Assembly: GCA_965249455.1 (NCBI GenBank) | Contig: OZ252236.1 | Location: 1,798,001-1,862,000, forward strand | Length of the DNA stretch: 64,000 nucleotides | Source: Jiulongibacter sp024742395 | Lineage (GTDB): Bacteria; Bacteroidota; Bacteroidia; Cytophagales; Spirosomataceae | Reading direction: 5' to 3' | Shown here: one piece after another, positions 34,205 through 44,600 of the stretch | Layout of the letters: each line of letters opens with the position of its first letter | Numbering within the stretch: position 1 is the first letter of the stretch | Translations under genes and position numbers: made by a program | Notes under the pieces: generated by a model | Told to the model about the DNA's origin: nothing | The model's input: only the letters and a program-made list of their open reading frames with translations | Database searches by the model: none

Positions 34205-35722
34205 TTAGCTCAGTATGTCTTTAATGATTTTTCCGTGAACATCGGTCAGTCTGAAACGGCGACCTTGCGATTTGAAAGTGAGTCTTTCGTGGTCTACGCC
34301 CATAAGCTTCATAAGGGTAGCATGAAAATCATGAACATGAACCGGGTCTTTTGTGATATTATAGCTAAAATCGTCTGTTTCTCCGTAAGTGAAGCCTTTT
34401 TTAACCCCTGCACCGGCCATCCACATGGTAAAACATCTAGGGTGATGATCTCTCCCGTAATTGTCCTTACTTAGTTTACCCTGCGAGTAAACGGTTCTAC
34501 CAAACTCTCCACCCCAGATGACCAAGGTGTCTTCCAGCAGGCCTCTTTGTTTGAGGTCTTTGATGAAGGCTCCTGTAGCCTGATCTGTCCTTTTGCATTG
34601 ATTGCTGATACCGCCTGGCAGATTTCCGTGCTGATCCCAGCCCTGGTGATAAAGCTGTATGAACTTTACATCTTTTTCCAGAAGCTTTCTCGCCAGCAGG
34701 CAGTTGGCTGCATAGGTGCCAGAATCACGACTCTCCGGACCATACATTTCAAAAGTCTCATCACTTTCATCGGAGGTGTCCATCACTTCAGGAACCGAAG
34801 TTTGCATTCTGAAAGCCATTTCATATTGAGCTATTCGGGCGTCTATTTCAGGATCATTGATTTCTTCGTTCTGAAATTGGTTAAGCTTTTTCAGGTATTC
34901 CAACATTTCCTGTCTGTCTTTTCCGTCATAGCCTTCAGGATTATTGAGGAATAAAACGGGGTCTTTGCCAGACCTGAATTGTACACCCTGATGCTCAGTT
35001 GGCAAGAAGCCATTGCCCCATAATCTCGAATACAATGGCTGATCTTTTCCTCCATCTTTTGATACCAGTACTATAAATGAAGGGAGATTTTCATTGTCGG
35101 AGCCCAGTCCATAACTAAGCCAGGAGCCAATGGAAGGTCGCCCGGGTAACTGATGCCCGGTCTGGAAAAAAGTAATGGCCGGGTCATGATTTATATGTTC
35201 GGTATATACAGATTTAACTATGCAAAGATCATCTACCACTTGTGCTGTATGTGGCAGTAAATCGCTGACCCAGGTTTGAGTCTCGCCGTACTGTTTAAAA
35301 CCCGTAAAAGACGGAGCAATGGGCAGGCTGCTTTGAGCAGCACTCATTCCAGTGAGGCGTTGCCCACCTCTGACAGATTCGGGCAGATCTTGCCCCATCA
35401 TATCCACCAGTTTTGGTTTATAATCAAAAGTTTCAAACTGAGAAGGCCCGCCACTCATAAACAGGTAAACGATGCGTTTGGCCTTAGGAGCAAAATGCGG
35501 AATACTTGCCAGTATTTGTTGCTGCATTTCTTCATCTGAAACTACTCCTGAAACCTTTTGTGGAGCCGAGCTTAATTTGTCAAAGCCAAATAGAGAGCCC
35601 AGGGCCAATGTGCCCAGTCCTAAAGAGGTTTTGTTTAAGAAATTTCTTCTGTCCAGCTTTTTATTTAACTCTCCGAACTCCGGAGAATCAATTCTGAAAT
35701 CTTTGTGATGATGATGACTCAT
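34205..35722 (-). CDS. DUF1501 domain protein (alkaline-phosphatase-fold)
   Basis: 505 residues. After a histidine-rich start and a Tat motif (DRRNFLNKTSLGLGTLALG) comes the DUF1501 domain, with IVYLFMSGGPSQFETFDYKPKL, QLYHQGWDQHGNLPGG and VIWGGEFGRTVYSQG. DUF1501 belongs to the sulfatase/alkaline-phosphatase superfamily but lacks a CxPSR motif, so it is not an FGly sulfatase. It almost always pairs with a DUF1549/DUF1553 cytochrome protein, as here, where that gene ends three bases upstream. The biochemical role of the pair is not established. Confidence 0.9.
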   Translation of the reverse strand: MSHHHHKDFRIDSPEFGELNKKLDRRNFLNKTSLGLGTLALGSLFGFDKLSSAPQKVSGVVSDEEMQQQILASIPHFAPKAKRIVYLFMSGGPSQFETFDYKPKLVDMMGQDLPESVRGGQRLTGMSAAQSSLPIAPSFTGFKQYGETQTWVSDLLPHTAQVVDDLCIVKSVYTEHINHDPAITFFQTGHQLPGRPSIGSWLSYGLGSDNENLPSFIVLVSKDGGKDQPLYSRLWGNGFLPTEHQGVQFRSGKDPVLFLNNPEGYDGKDRQEMLEYLKKLNQFQNEEINDPEIDARIAQYEMAFRMQTSVPEVMDTSDESDETFEMYGPESRDSGTYAANCLLARKLLEKDVKFIQLYHQGWDQHGNLPGGISNQCKRTDQATGAFIKDLKQRGLLEDTLVIWGGEFGRTVYSQGKLSKDNYGRDHHPRCFTMWMAGAGVKKGFTYGETDDFSYNITKDPVHVHDFHATLMKLMGVDHERLTFKSQGRRFRLTDVHGKIIKDILS

Positions 35723-35725
35723 AGT

Positions 35726-38700
35726 TTATCTTTTCATTAAGGTGGCATCTGAATTCATAATGAGGTTAGCCACAACAGCATTAGATGCTACAGTGGCGGC
35801 ATCTAATTTCTCATCTACTTCATAATAGCCTGCTGCCAGCCAGCCTTCCGTTTTTGATGGATTCCTTTTAAAATCACTGAATTCTTTTGATTGTAATTCA
35901 GCCAAAAGCTCCAGTTCTTTTATGGATGGAGATTTGCCTGTTAGTTTCAAATAAGTAGAACTGATGGCCTGCTTAGTGTCCTTTATTTTTGCCATTTCCT
36001 CTCCCAATACTTTTGAAGCTTCCACAAATGTTGGGTCATTTAAGGTGACCAAAGCTTGCAAAGGTGTGTTAGTTTTCTGACGTCTGATTATGCAGTAACT
36101 TCTGGAGTTTCCATCAAAGGTGGCAAGGGTAGGATGCGGTACAGATCGCTTAATTAGAACATATAAACTTCGTCTGTAAACGGCATCTCCGGTATCCGCT
36201 TCATATTTGGTGTTATTGATTTCCCATAGACCATTCGGCTGGTAGGGCTTCACACTTTTACCGCCAATTTTTTTAATTAGTAACCCAGAGGCTGCCAGGG
36301 CGTTGTCTCTGATCATCTCGGCTGTCAGCCTGTTTGAAGGTCCCCTGGCCAGGAAACGATTTTCAAGATCTTTTTCTTTGTGCTCTTTAGTGGCAATAGA
36401 GTTTTGCTGGTAGGTGGAAGTCATGACCATTTCTTTCATTAGCTTTTTTACGTCCCAGCCAGATTCCATGAATTCTATTGCCAAATAATCTAAGAGTTTA
36501 GGATGAGTCGGTAACTCTCCCTGGTTTCCAAAATCCTCCGACGTTTTGACAATGCCTACCCCGAAAAGGTTTTGCCACATTCTGTTTACTGCTACTCTTG
36601 CAGTAAGGGGGTGATCAGGGTGGGTGAGCCACTGAGCCAGTCCATATCTGTTTTTAGGCAGTTCTTTTGGCATGGGCAAGATACTCTCAGGTGTGTTTGG
36701 GAATACTTTTTCGCCCAGAGCGTCATAATTGCCACGTTCCAAAATATAGCTTTGTCTGGGCTTGGCCATTTCTTTCATGACCATGATTTCCTTGACATCT
36801 TCAGTGGAGTCTGCCAGCTGTTTACGGTTAATCTGAATTTTCTGAAGCTGGTCAACAGCCGGTTTGTAAAGAACTCCGAAATAATACTCTTTCAAAGCTT
36901 TTTTATCTTCCTGTGTTAATGAGCTCGGGCTTTTAGAACAGATTTCTTTCCAGCTTTTTTTATTGGCCAGAATAGCCACTTCGTAAGAAGTAAGGGCTCT
37001 GTTGTACACCAGAATATTATCAACAAGTCCATTTTTAAATCCGTAACCACGGCTCCAGCCACCTATTTGCAGACTAGGTTGCTGTTTGAATTTCTTGCTA
37101 TCAAAAAGTATGTCTTTGGTTAATTCGTCAGTTTCTGTCACGAGTTCCAGCTCTTTGCCATTCAAATAAACCTTAAGCCCCTTAGCTTTAGAAGAGCCAT
37201 CATAGGCCATGCATAAGGTGATCCATTGTTCTCTCGGAATCTTTGTTTTGCTGGCTTTTAAAATGGCATTTGAAGGAGCTGTATGAGCTATATTGGCTTC
37301 TAAGGTTCCGTTATTTCTAAGATAAATATGATAGCCTCTGAAATTATAAAGTCTCTCAGAAATGCCCTTGTGAAAAATCACACCTTCTGTAAATTCTTTT
37401 GGTATATAGGTTTGGATAGATACAGTGAAAGGATCAGACTTTCCGAAAATTCCGGCTCCTCCGGTATCCAGCCAGGCGTCACCATTGAGCTTCAATCCCT
37501 TGCCTGAAGGCGTATCTGTAAACTGTGGCTTTTCTCTGGCTCCTGATTCAATAGCCATAAATCCTTTTTGATTCCTGTTAATGCTGTTATTGAGGCTAAT
37601 CTTGTCAAAATCATAGTTGCCGGTTAAACCTACTGAAGGTGTTTTTTGTGAGATCAGGTGTTTGTATGTTTCATTTTTTATCCACTGCTCAAAGTCCGTC
37701 TGTCCCTGAGCAATAATCTTTTCAAGCTTTGCTTCTTCAGACGTTAGTTTGGTTTCTATAAAGTTGATTACCTTTTCCTGCTCTGCAGTAGGAAGCAGTA
37801 GGGTAGGTGTAGGCAGGGCATCGTCCCAGGAGATCTGTCCAGCTTCTTTTACATTATTAAAAAAGCTGAAAAGCTCGTAGTAGTTTTTTTGTGATAATGG
37901 ATCATATTTATGATCATGGCATTTTGCACAGCCTACAGAAAGTCCCAGAAATGCATCACCAAGCGTATTCGTTCGGTCCACTACATATTCTGCCTTGAAC
38001 TCCTCTTCTATGATGCCGCCCTCCATGTTTTGCTGGTGATTACGGTTAAACGCAGTAGCGATGAGCATTTCCTTTGTTGGGTTTGGCATTAGGTCTCCGG
38101 CTAGCTGCCAATGGATGAATTCATCGTAAGGCTGATTTTTATTAAATGATTTAATTACCCAGTCGCGGTAAGGTGACATGTCTCTGACCCTGTCTACTGT
38201 GTAGCCGTGTGTATCTGCAAAACGGGCTAAATCAAGCCAGTCCGTAGCCATTCTTTCTCCATAGTGGGGTGATGCCAGGAGTCGATCTACTAAATTTTCG
38301 TAAGCCTTAGGACTTTTATCATTTTTAAAATCTGCTATTTCTTTAGGAGTAGGCGGCAGACCGGTTAAATCAAAAGTAACTCTTCTGATTAAGGTTTCCT
38401 TATCGGCTGGTAAAGAGGGGTTCAGGCCTTTTTCTTCAATTTTTGCCAGTATGAAATGATCGATTGGTGTTTTTGCCCAATCCTTATTTTTGACTTTCGG
38501 AATTTTTGTTTTTTCGGGTTTAACAAAAGCCCAATGTTCTTTATACTCTGCTCCATCTTTAATCCATTTAATCAATACGGCCTTTTCATAATCTGAGAGG
38601 CTAAGATGTGAGTCAGGAGTAGGCATGACTACATCAGGATCTGTGGAGGTAATGCGGTGAAAAACTTCACTACCTTTTAAGCTTCCCGGATCAATAGCGT

Positions 38701-38971
38701 TTTTCCCCGGGCTTTCGGGTAATTCGGCATAGGAGGCTTCGGCAATGTCGAGTCGGAGACCGGCTTTTTGTTTCGCTTCATCAGGTCCATGGCAGGCAAA
38801 GCATTTATCAGATAGAATGGGTTTAACGTGTAAATTATAGTCTAATTCCTCGGGTAGCGTATCTATGACCACCTCTAGCTCTTCAGGTAACTCCGGTCCA
38901 CAGGATACCATAGTAAAAGCAAAAGTGGCAATCATACCGGCTTTTAAATATGGGCTTAACTTCCTAATCAT
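35726..38971 (-). CDS. PSCyt1-DUF1549-LamG-DUF1553 lipoprotein
   Basis: 1081 residues. A signal ends at MVSC24, a lipobox. The planctomycete cytochrome PSCyt1 domain has CFACH (Cys57, Cys60, His61) and closes with VVMPTPDSHLSLSDYEKAVLIKWI. DUF1549 follows (about 145-350; KTPIDHFILAKIEEKGL, LASPHYGERMATDWLDLARF). A concanavalin-A/LamG module is inserted at about 500-665 (FTVSIQTYIPKEFTEG, LKVYLNGKELEL), then DUF1553 (about 770-1040; RVAVNRMWQNLFGVGIVKTSEDFGNQG). It is the first gene of the five-gene operon. The LamG insertion suggests glycan binding, which would fit the surrounding polysaccharide locus. Confidence 0.9.
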   Translation of the reverse strand: MIRKLSPYLKAGMIATFAFTMVSCGPELPEELEVVIDTLPEELDYNLHVKPILSDKCFACHGPDEAKQKAGLRLDIAEASYAELPESPGKNAIDPGSLKGSEVFHRITSTDPDVVMPTPDSHLSLSDYEKAVLIKWIKDGAEYKEHWAFVKPEKTKIPKVKNKDWAKTPIDHFILAKIEEKGLNPSLPADKETLIRRVTFDLTGLPPTPKEIADFKNDKSPKAYENLVDRLLASPHYGERMATDWLDLARFADTHGYTVDRVRDMSPYRDWVIKSFNKNQPYDEFIHWQLAGDLMPNPTKEMLIATAFNRNHQQNMEGGIIEEEFKAEYVVDRTNTLGDAFLGLSVGCAKCHDHKYDPLSQKNYYELFSFFNNVKEAGQISWDDALPTPTLLLPTAEQEKVINFIETKLTSEEAKLEKIIAQGQTDFEQWIKNETYKHLISQKTPSVGLTGNYDFDKISLNNSINRNQKGFMAIESGAREKPQFTDTPSGKGLKLNGDAWLDTGGAGIFGKSDPFTVSIQTYIPKEFTEGVIFHKGISERLYNFRGYHIYLRNNGTLEANIAHTAPSNAILKASKTKIPREQWITLCMAYDGSSKAKGLKVYLNGKELELVTETDELTKDILFDSKKFKQQPSLQIGGWSRGYGFKNGLVDNILVYNRALTSYEVAILANKKSWKEICSKSPSSLTQEDKKALKEYYFGVLYKPAVDQLQKIQINRKQLADSTEDVKEIMVMKEMAKPRQSYILERGNYDALGEKVFPNTPESILPMPKELPKNRYGLAQWLTHPDHPLTARVAVNRMWQNLFGVGIVKTSEDFGNQGELPTHPKLLDYLAIEFMESGWDVKKLMKEMVMTSTYQQNSIATKEHKEKDLENRFLARGPSNRLTAEMIRDNALAASGLLIKKIGGKSVKPYQPNGLWEINNTKYEADTGDAVYRRSLYVLIKRSVPHPTLATFDGNSRSYCIIRRQKTNTPLQALVTLNDPTFVEASKVLGEEMAKIKDTKQAISSTYLKLTGKSPSIKELELLAELQSKEFSDFKRNPSKTEGWLAAGYYEVDEKLDAATVASNAVVANLIMNSDATLMKR

Positions 38972-39089
38972 CTAACTTTTCTTTTTCAGGGTTGAAGCTT
39001 CTCGCATTTCTAAACATAAAGGTACCTGTCTTTGTATAAAAACAGTTTGTCAAAAGAGACTTTGTTGTTAACAAAACCGACTTTTATTA

Positions 39090-39097
39090 TATTTTTG
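39090..39097 (+). promoter_or_regulatory. Candidate -7 element for the AraC gene at 39145
   Basis: TATTTTTG fits TAnnTTTG; a TTG at 39065-39067 lies 22 bases upstream, slightly longer than ideal. The gene starts 47 bases downstream. Confidence 0.4.
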
Positions 39098-39144
39098 TAT
39101 TTCTTATGAGGGTTTTAAATGCTTAAATATGGACCTAAAAGTGA

Positions 39145-39987
39145 ATGAATGAATTTGTATTGCTCAATACGGCCAAAGTTTCCTTAGATTCAAGATGGAA
39201 CTATAAAAATATAATAAGTCCATTTTACCGACTTTATTTCATAGATGATGGGAGAGCCGAGGTGACTTTAAATGGAGAGGTTCAAGCGTTGAAAGCAGGG
39301 CACATGTATCTTATCCCAAGCTTTACATTATCAAATTATTTCTGCGACTCTTATATGATTCAGTACTATGTTCATATTGAGGAAGTATTGCGTTCTGAAG
39401 CTTCATTAAAGCAGCGAAGTAGTTTACTCTTTGAGGTAAAAGCCTCAGAAGTAGATCAAGTTTTGTTTCAACGTTTGGTAGATCTCAATCCTAACAGGGC
39501 ATTGGTTAATCACGAACCTGAATATACTTTATTGAGTCAATTGGACGTGAATTTGAGGCGTACTGAAACGGGCAGATATTTAGAGACAAGTGGAATCATT
39601 CTACAGCTTATTTCACGATTTATTGATTCCGATAATCCAAAAGGCGAACCTGATTTAAAAGGTTTGAGCAGGCTTTCGGCTGTTCTTTTGCATATCCATG
39701 AAAACTATGATAGTGGACTTACAGTGAAGGGTTTGGCGTCAATAGCTAATCAGAATGAAGATTATTTCAGCCGTGTGTTTCTTCGCTATGTGGGCCTTAG
39801 GCCATTACCTTATATCAATCAATTAAGAATAGAGAGAGCTCAGCATTTACTTTTGTTTTCAGATTTATCCATTAATGAAATAGCTTACAAAGTGGGCTTC
39901 GAGAACAGGACATATTTTGCGAAGCAATTCAAGCGGTACTCTGGTAAATCTGCTGGTGAATACCGAAGAGAATCAGATAAGGTGTAG
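39145..39987 (+). CDS. AraC family transcriptional regulator
   Basis: 280 residues. The N-terminal half resembles an AraC-type cupin sensor (YFIDDGRAEVTLNGEVQALKAGHMYLIP). The C-terminal AraC domain has LTVKGLASIANQNEDYFSRVFLRYVG and SINEIAYKVGFENRTYFAKQFKRYSG, the two helix-turn-helix units. It precedes the aldo/keto reductase and SusCD genes on the same strand and is divergent from the DUF1553 operon, either of which it could control. It is a different subgroup from the AraC protein at 23662. Confidence 0.9.
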   Translation: MNEFVLLNTAKVSLDSRWNYKNIISPFYRLYFIDDGRAEVTLNGEVQALKAGHMYLIPSFTLSNYFCDSYMIQYYVHIEEVLRSEASLKQRSSLLFEVKASEVDQVLFQRLVDLNPNRALVNHEPEYTLLSQLDVNLRRTETGRYLETSGIILQLISRFIDSDNPKGEPDLKGLSRLSAVLLHIHENYDSGLTVKGLASIANQNEDYFSRVFLRYVGLRPLPYINQLRIERAQHLLLFSDLSINEIAYKVGFENRTYFAKQFKRYSGKSAGEYRRESDKV

Positions 39988-40177
39988 TTTTTGAATGGAT
40001 TCCCAAAATAATACAGGCAAATGCCAAATCATGGGAGAATAGGGCCACTCAGGATATCTAGTTTTGCAGCTACCTTTTGATAATAAATGCGAAAACCAAT
40101 ACCCATTATTCAGGTTTTGGTTAAGGCACTATGGGAAAATCGACAGGATGAAATCAAGCACCTAAAATCTATTTATT

Positions 40178-41110
40178 ATGACTCCTACCTACTTAGACGA
40201 TATTAATAATGCTAATTATCCTTTCAGTCATGGATCCAGATTGGTCTATGGATGTTCGGGACTTGGTGGAGTATGGGGTGAAACTAATTATGACGAGTCT
40301 GTTGATTGTCTTCTGTATGCTTTTGAGAACGGAATCAGATCTCTGGATACCTCACCTTCATATAACCAGTCTGAAACGGTAGTAGGAAAGGCATTAAAAC
40401 AATGGAAAGGTGAGCGTCCATTTATATCTACCAAGGTAGGCAGGTTAAAAAGTGAAAACGCCCATGATACCGTAGTGGATTACAGTGCATCCAGGATGAC
40501 TCAAAGCGTGGAAGAGAGTCTGGAAACTCTTGGTGTAGATTATGTTGATCTGCTGTTTCTTCATGAGCCGTATTTGGTTCCTTTAGAAAGAATGGATGAG
40601 GTGCTGGATACATTAAAGGGTTTTGTTCAGAAAGGATATGCCCGTTCATTAGGAGTTGGAGGAAACCCTACTGATGGTTTCAGGCCTTATATCAATAAAG
40701 ATAATTTTCAGGTAGTTTCTGGTTTTCTTAAAGTAGATGCTTGCAATCTGGACGGTTTTAAAAAAGACTTGCCGCATAATCATGAAGCAGGCGTAGCTTA
40801 CTATGCGGCTTCGGCTCTACATTTTTCTCTTTTGGGTAATCGATACGAGCAATATGTGACAAATCCTCCTAATGATGAATGGATCACCGCAAAAGACGTT
40901 GAAAATGCCAGGAAGCTCAAAGCGATAGCCGATAGAGAAGGGATGAAGATCTCCAGTTTAGCTCAGCGTTTTCTGTTTTCAATGGCTGAAGCAAACCGCG
41001 TGGTTATGGGAGCCAGGAAAATTGAACAAATAAAATCTACAATGGCCGATTGGAACGCCGGCCTCCTTCCTAAAACTCTCTTTGACGAGATTGCCTCAGG
41101 TATCAGTTAA
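40178..41110 (+). CDS. Aldo/keto reductase, L-fucose dehydrogenase-like
   Basis: 310 residues, a TIM-barrel AKR. The catalytic tetrad is complete: Asp57 and Tyr62 (LDTSPSYNQSE), Lys86 (STKVGR) and His129 (FLHEP). The arrangement GCSGLGGVWG and the SETVVGKAL segment resemble D-threo-aldose 1-dehydrogenase/L-fucose dehydrogenase, which oxidises L-fucose to L-fucono-lactone with NAD(P)+. That would feed the lactonase at 22824. It has no signal peptide. It is separated from araC and SusC by gaps and may be transcribed alone. The AKR assignment is firm, the fucose specificity likely but not proven. Confidence 0.85.
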   Translation: MTPTYLDDINNANYPFSHGSRLVYGCSGLGGVWGETNYDESVDCLLYAFENGIRSLDTSPSYNQSETVVGKALKQWKGERPFISTKVGRLKSENAHDTVVDYSASRMTQSVEESLETLGVDYVDLLFLHEPYLVPLERMDEVLDTLKGFVQKGYARSLGVGGNPTDGFRPYINKDNFQVVSGFLKVDACNLDGFKKDLPHNHEAGVAYYAASALHFSLLGNRYEQYVTNPPNDEWITAKDVENARKLKAIADREGMKISSLAQRFLFSMAEANRVVMGARKIEQIKSTMADWNAGLLPKTLFDEIASGIS

Positions 41111-41690
41111 GAGAATAATCCATATAGAAAGTTTCTTGCCAGGGCTAATGATAAATTGGCGAAGGGCTAAGCCTGCATAGTGTGCACCACCTTTGACATA
41201 TAAGGTGTTTTTGGCAAAAAATGGTATTATATTGGCATTAAATTGCCTGTCTACTTTGTATACAATTCTATTTGTAAGGCTTAAATAATATTGCTCTCTG
41301 TGCAGAAGGCCATTGAATTGGTGATTTCGTATTGTTTTAAAAGTCGTGGAATAATTATATTTAGTTTGCATTATTGGCGTAATATGGCCCTAATTGATTT
41401 AAAAATGTGCAATTCTATCATAGGCTGCTTATTTAATATTTGACATAGGCTATCAGTTTTAAAAGGTTCTACTTTGGCTTTATTATCGAATGATATTTTT
41501 CTGGCTTGGCATTCTTCATATAGGTCATGTTAAAATAGTATTGTCATATGCTTTTTGGTTAATAGACTGATTTTGATAAATAATAGAATTTTGTAAAGTT
41601 GATTCTGGTCACTACAGTCACCTTATACAATTACTTAAGTCTGTATCTCCGGATCTACGGAAGATTATACCATTCAAAATATCCTTAACT
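41111..41690. other. 580-bp intergenic region before susC
   Basis: No convincing gene. A minus-strand frame of 91 codons (41371-41096) overlaps the end of the reductase gene and looks random. The region presumably holds the susC promoter; no exact TAnnTTTG with -33 partner and no operator palindrome was found. Confidence 0.4.
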
Positions 41691-44600
41691 ATGAAGAAAA
41701 CGTTACAAGAATTTCGAAGGAAGAGGATGAAGGCGGGGTCTCTGGCAGCCATCATCTTACTCTTATTTATTGGTCAGTCCTATGGCCAGTCCAGGCAAAT
41801 CACCGGGAAAATCGTATCTGCTGCAGACCAGTCTGGTTTGCCTAGTGCCAGTGTGGTTCAGAAAGGAACCAATACAGGGGTGGTTACTGACATGGACGGT
41901 AACTATAAAATAACCGTAAGTGGGCCTGAGAGTAGGCTGGTATTCAGTTATATCGGCTATGTTGATCAGGAAATTGTGGTAGGTAATCAATCGATTATAA
42001 ATGTAAGTCTGGCTGAAGATGCAAACGCTCTAAGTGAGGTGGTGGTAATCGGATACGGTAGTCAGAAAAAGAGTGATTTAACGGGGTCTGTAAGTTCTGT
42101 GGATGCTGAAGAGCTGGGTAAATTTGCTACATCTAATGCTACCAGTACTTTACAAGGAAGAATGGCTGGTGTGCGTGTTTCGCCACAAGGAGGCTCACCT
42201 GATTCTCCAATGAAAGTGACCATCAGAGGTTCGGGTACTTTATCTGATGCGGGTCCTTTATATGTAATTGATGGAATGCTTACCGGCGGTATGGGCTCAA
42301 TTAACCCACAAGACATTGAAAGTGTTTCTGTACTTAAAGATGCATCGGCTACTGCCATTTATGGTTCCAGAGCTGCAAACGGGGTGATTATTGTTACCAC
42401 CAAGAAAGGTAGAACCGGTGATTTATCTATCAATTTTAATGCAAGTACAGGTATTCAAAAGGCAGCTAATTTGATTGATTGGGCCAATGCTCGTCAGTAT
42501 GCTGATATTGTAAACAGAGCCAGAGACAACGATGGCAACCCAAGATTTCCGGCGAATGATACTGAGTTTAATCCAAATATAGATTCAGATATTCAGAGAG
42601 AAAGTCTAAGAAATGCACCTATTTCTAACGTTGGATTGAGTATTAGCGGTGGGTCTAAAAACACTACTATGAGTTTCTCAATCAATCATTTAGATCAGGT
42701 AGGTATTGTTAAAGAATCTGATTTCTCCCGTACAAATCTTAGAGTAAACTCCAGTTATACCAAAGGCAGGTTTAAACTACAACAAACCTTAGGTGTAAAC
42801 CGAGCAATTAATAACCCGAACAATTATTTCAGCAGAGAGCGGGATATGATTCCTACTGTGCCTATTTATGATGAAAATGGCGAATTTACCGGAACCAACG
42901 TACCGGCCGGCCAAACTATCAGTTTAGGGAATTATGCCGGGGTAGGTAATTTGACTAACTCTTTGGGTATAGCAACTATTGAAGATAGAACCAATACTTC
43001 AAATGGTCTACTAGGTAATATAGATGCTACTCTTGAGATTGTTGACGGACTGAAGTATAAGTTTAATGTGGGTGTTGACATGTCAAACTCAAATAATTAC
43101 ACTTTTACGCCCAAGTATAAGCACAATGATACACCAACCGGTAATAAGCCTTTTGCAGAGCTAAATGAAAGCAATTCTAATTTCTTGTCGTATCTGACAG
43201 AACATACATTGAATTACTTCAAACAGTTTGGAAAAGCCCAGATAGACATCCTAGGTGGTTACTCTTCACAGGTAGCTAAAGGTCGCTCTCTAGGTATAGT
43301 GGCTAGAAATTTCCCTAGCAATGATATCAGAGTAGCTTCTGCTGCTGGCGACAGAGCTCAAGCTCCTTCAAACGCTTACGAAACTGGTTTGATGTCTTAT
43401 TTCGGTCGTGCCAACATCACCTTTGACAGCCGATATTTATTAACTGCTACCCTACGTCGTGATGGTTCATCTCTGTTTAGAGAAGATCTGAGATGGGGTA
43501 CTTTCCCATCTGCGGCAATTGGTTGGAATATCAGCAATGAGCCATTCATGCAGAATGTTTCAGGTATTTCTGATTTGAAACTGAGGGCAAGTTATGGTGA
43601 AATAGGATCTAACAATGTAAACGCCTATGCTATTGATCCTGAACTGAATCTAAATTCAGATTATATAATTGGTGCCGGACAAACAAGACTGCAAGGATAC
43701 TCAATTACTAAAGGTGTAAACCCAAACATTACCTGGGAAACCACAAAAACCACAGATATTGGTTTGGAATTTAACACACTTCAGAACAAACTTCAGTTTA
43801 CAATGGATTACTTCATTAAGAACTCTGAGGATGTTCTTGTCGCACTTTCGCTTCCGCTTTATACGGGTTTCGGAAATGCAGTACCTTTTAATACAGCCAG
43901 CGTTAGAAACAATGGTTTTGAGTTTTTAGCGAATTACTATGACAATTTTGGTAAGGACTTTAAGTACTCGATAAGTGCCAATTTCACGGTAATGGAAAAT
44001 GAAGTGACGGCCTTAGGTAGAGCTACACCGATTATACAAGGGCAGTTTACCTCAAACGGACTGAAGTCAACAAAAACAGATGTAGGACAGCCGATCGGAG
44101 CTTTCTTCGGATTTGTTACTGACGGGATTTATCAGACAGATGAGGAGGCTTTGGCAGCCAATGATTTCAATAAGCCTCGTGCAGGAGATCTGAAGTTTAA
44201 AGACTTAAACGGTGACGGCAGAGTAGATAACAATGACCAAACCTACATTGGGAACCCGGCTCCGGGCATTATCTATGGTCTGAATTTTAACGGTGAATAC
44301 AAAAACTTTGATGTTACCCTTTTCTTTGATGGTGTGGGCGGCAACAAGATTTTGAACGGAACAAGGTACCGAGGATATTTTGATACAGAAGGAAACTACT
44401 TAGCCAATGCTTTAAATGCCTGGACCCCTTCAAATACGGATACAGATATTCCAAGAAACACGCAAACAGACCCTGGTTTTAACAGGAGATTCTCAGATTT
44501 TTATCTGGAAGATGGTTCATTCTTCAGATTAAAGAATATTCAGCTGGGTTACTCTATTTCAAACGGAGCCCTGGAAAGACTTGGAATGAGCAGTGCAAGA

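Noticed and set aside
35690..35722. Histidine run at the N-terminus of the DUF1501 protein as a vector tag
   Set aside because: It has only four histidines in a natural operon with three- and one-base gaps; no vector sequence surrounds it.
34205..35722. DUF1501 protein as a fourth sulfatase
   Set aside because: It shares the superfamily fold but lacks the C/S-x-P/A-S-R formylglycine motif.
41096..41371. Minus-strand frame of 91 codons after the aldo/keto reductase gene
   Set aside because: It overlaps the end of that gene, has no recognisable domain or signal, and its composition looks like chance.
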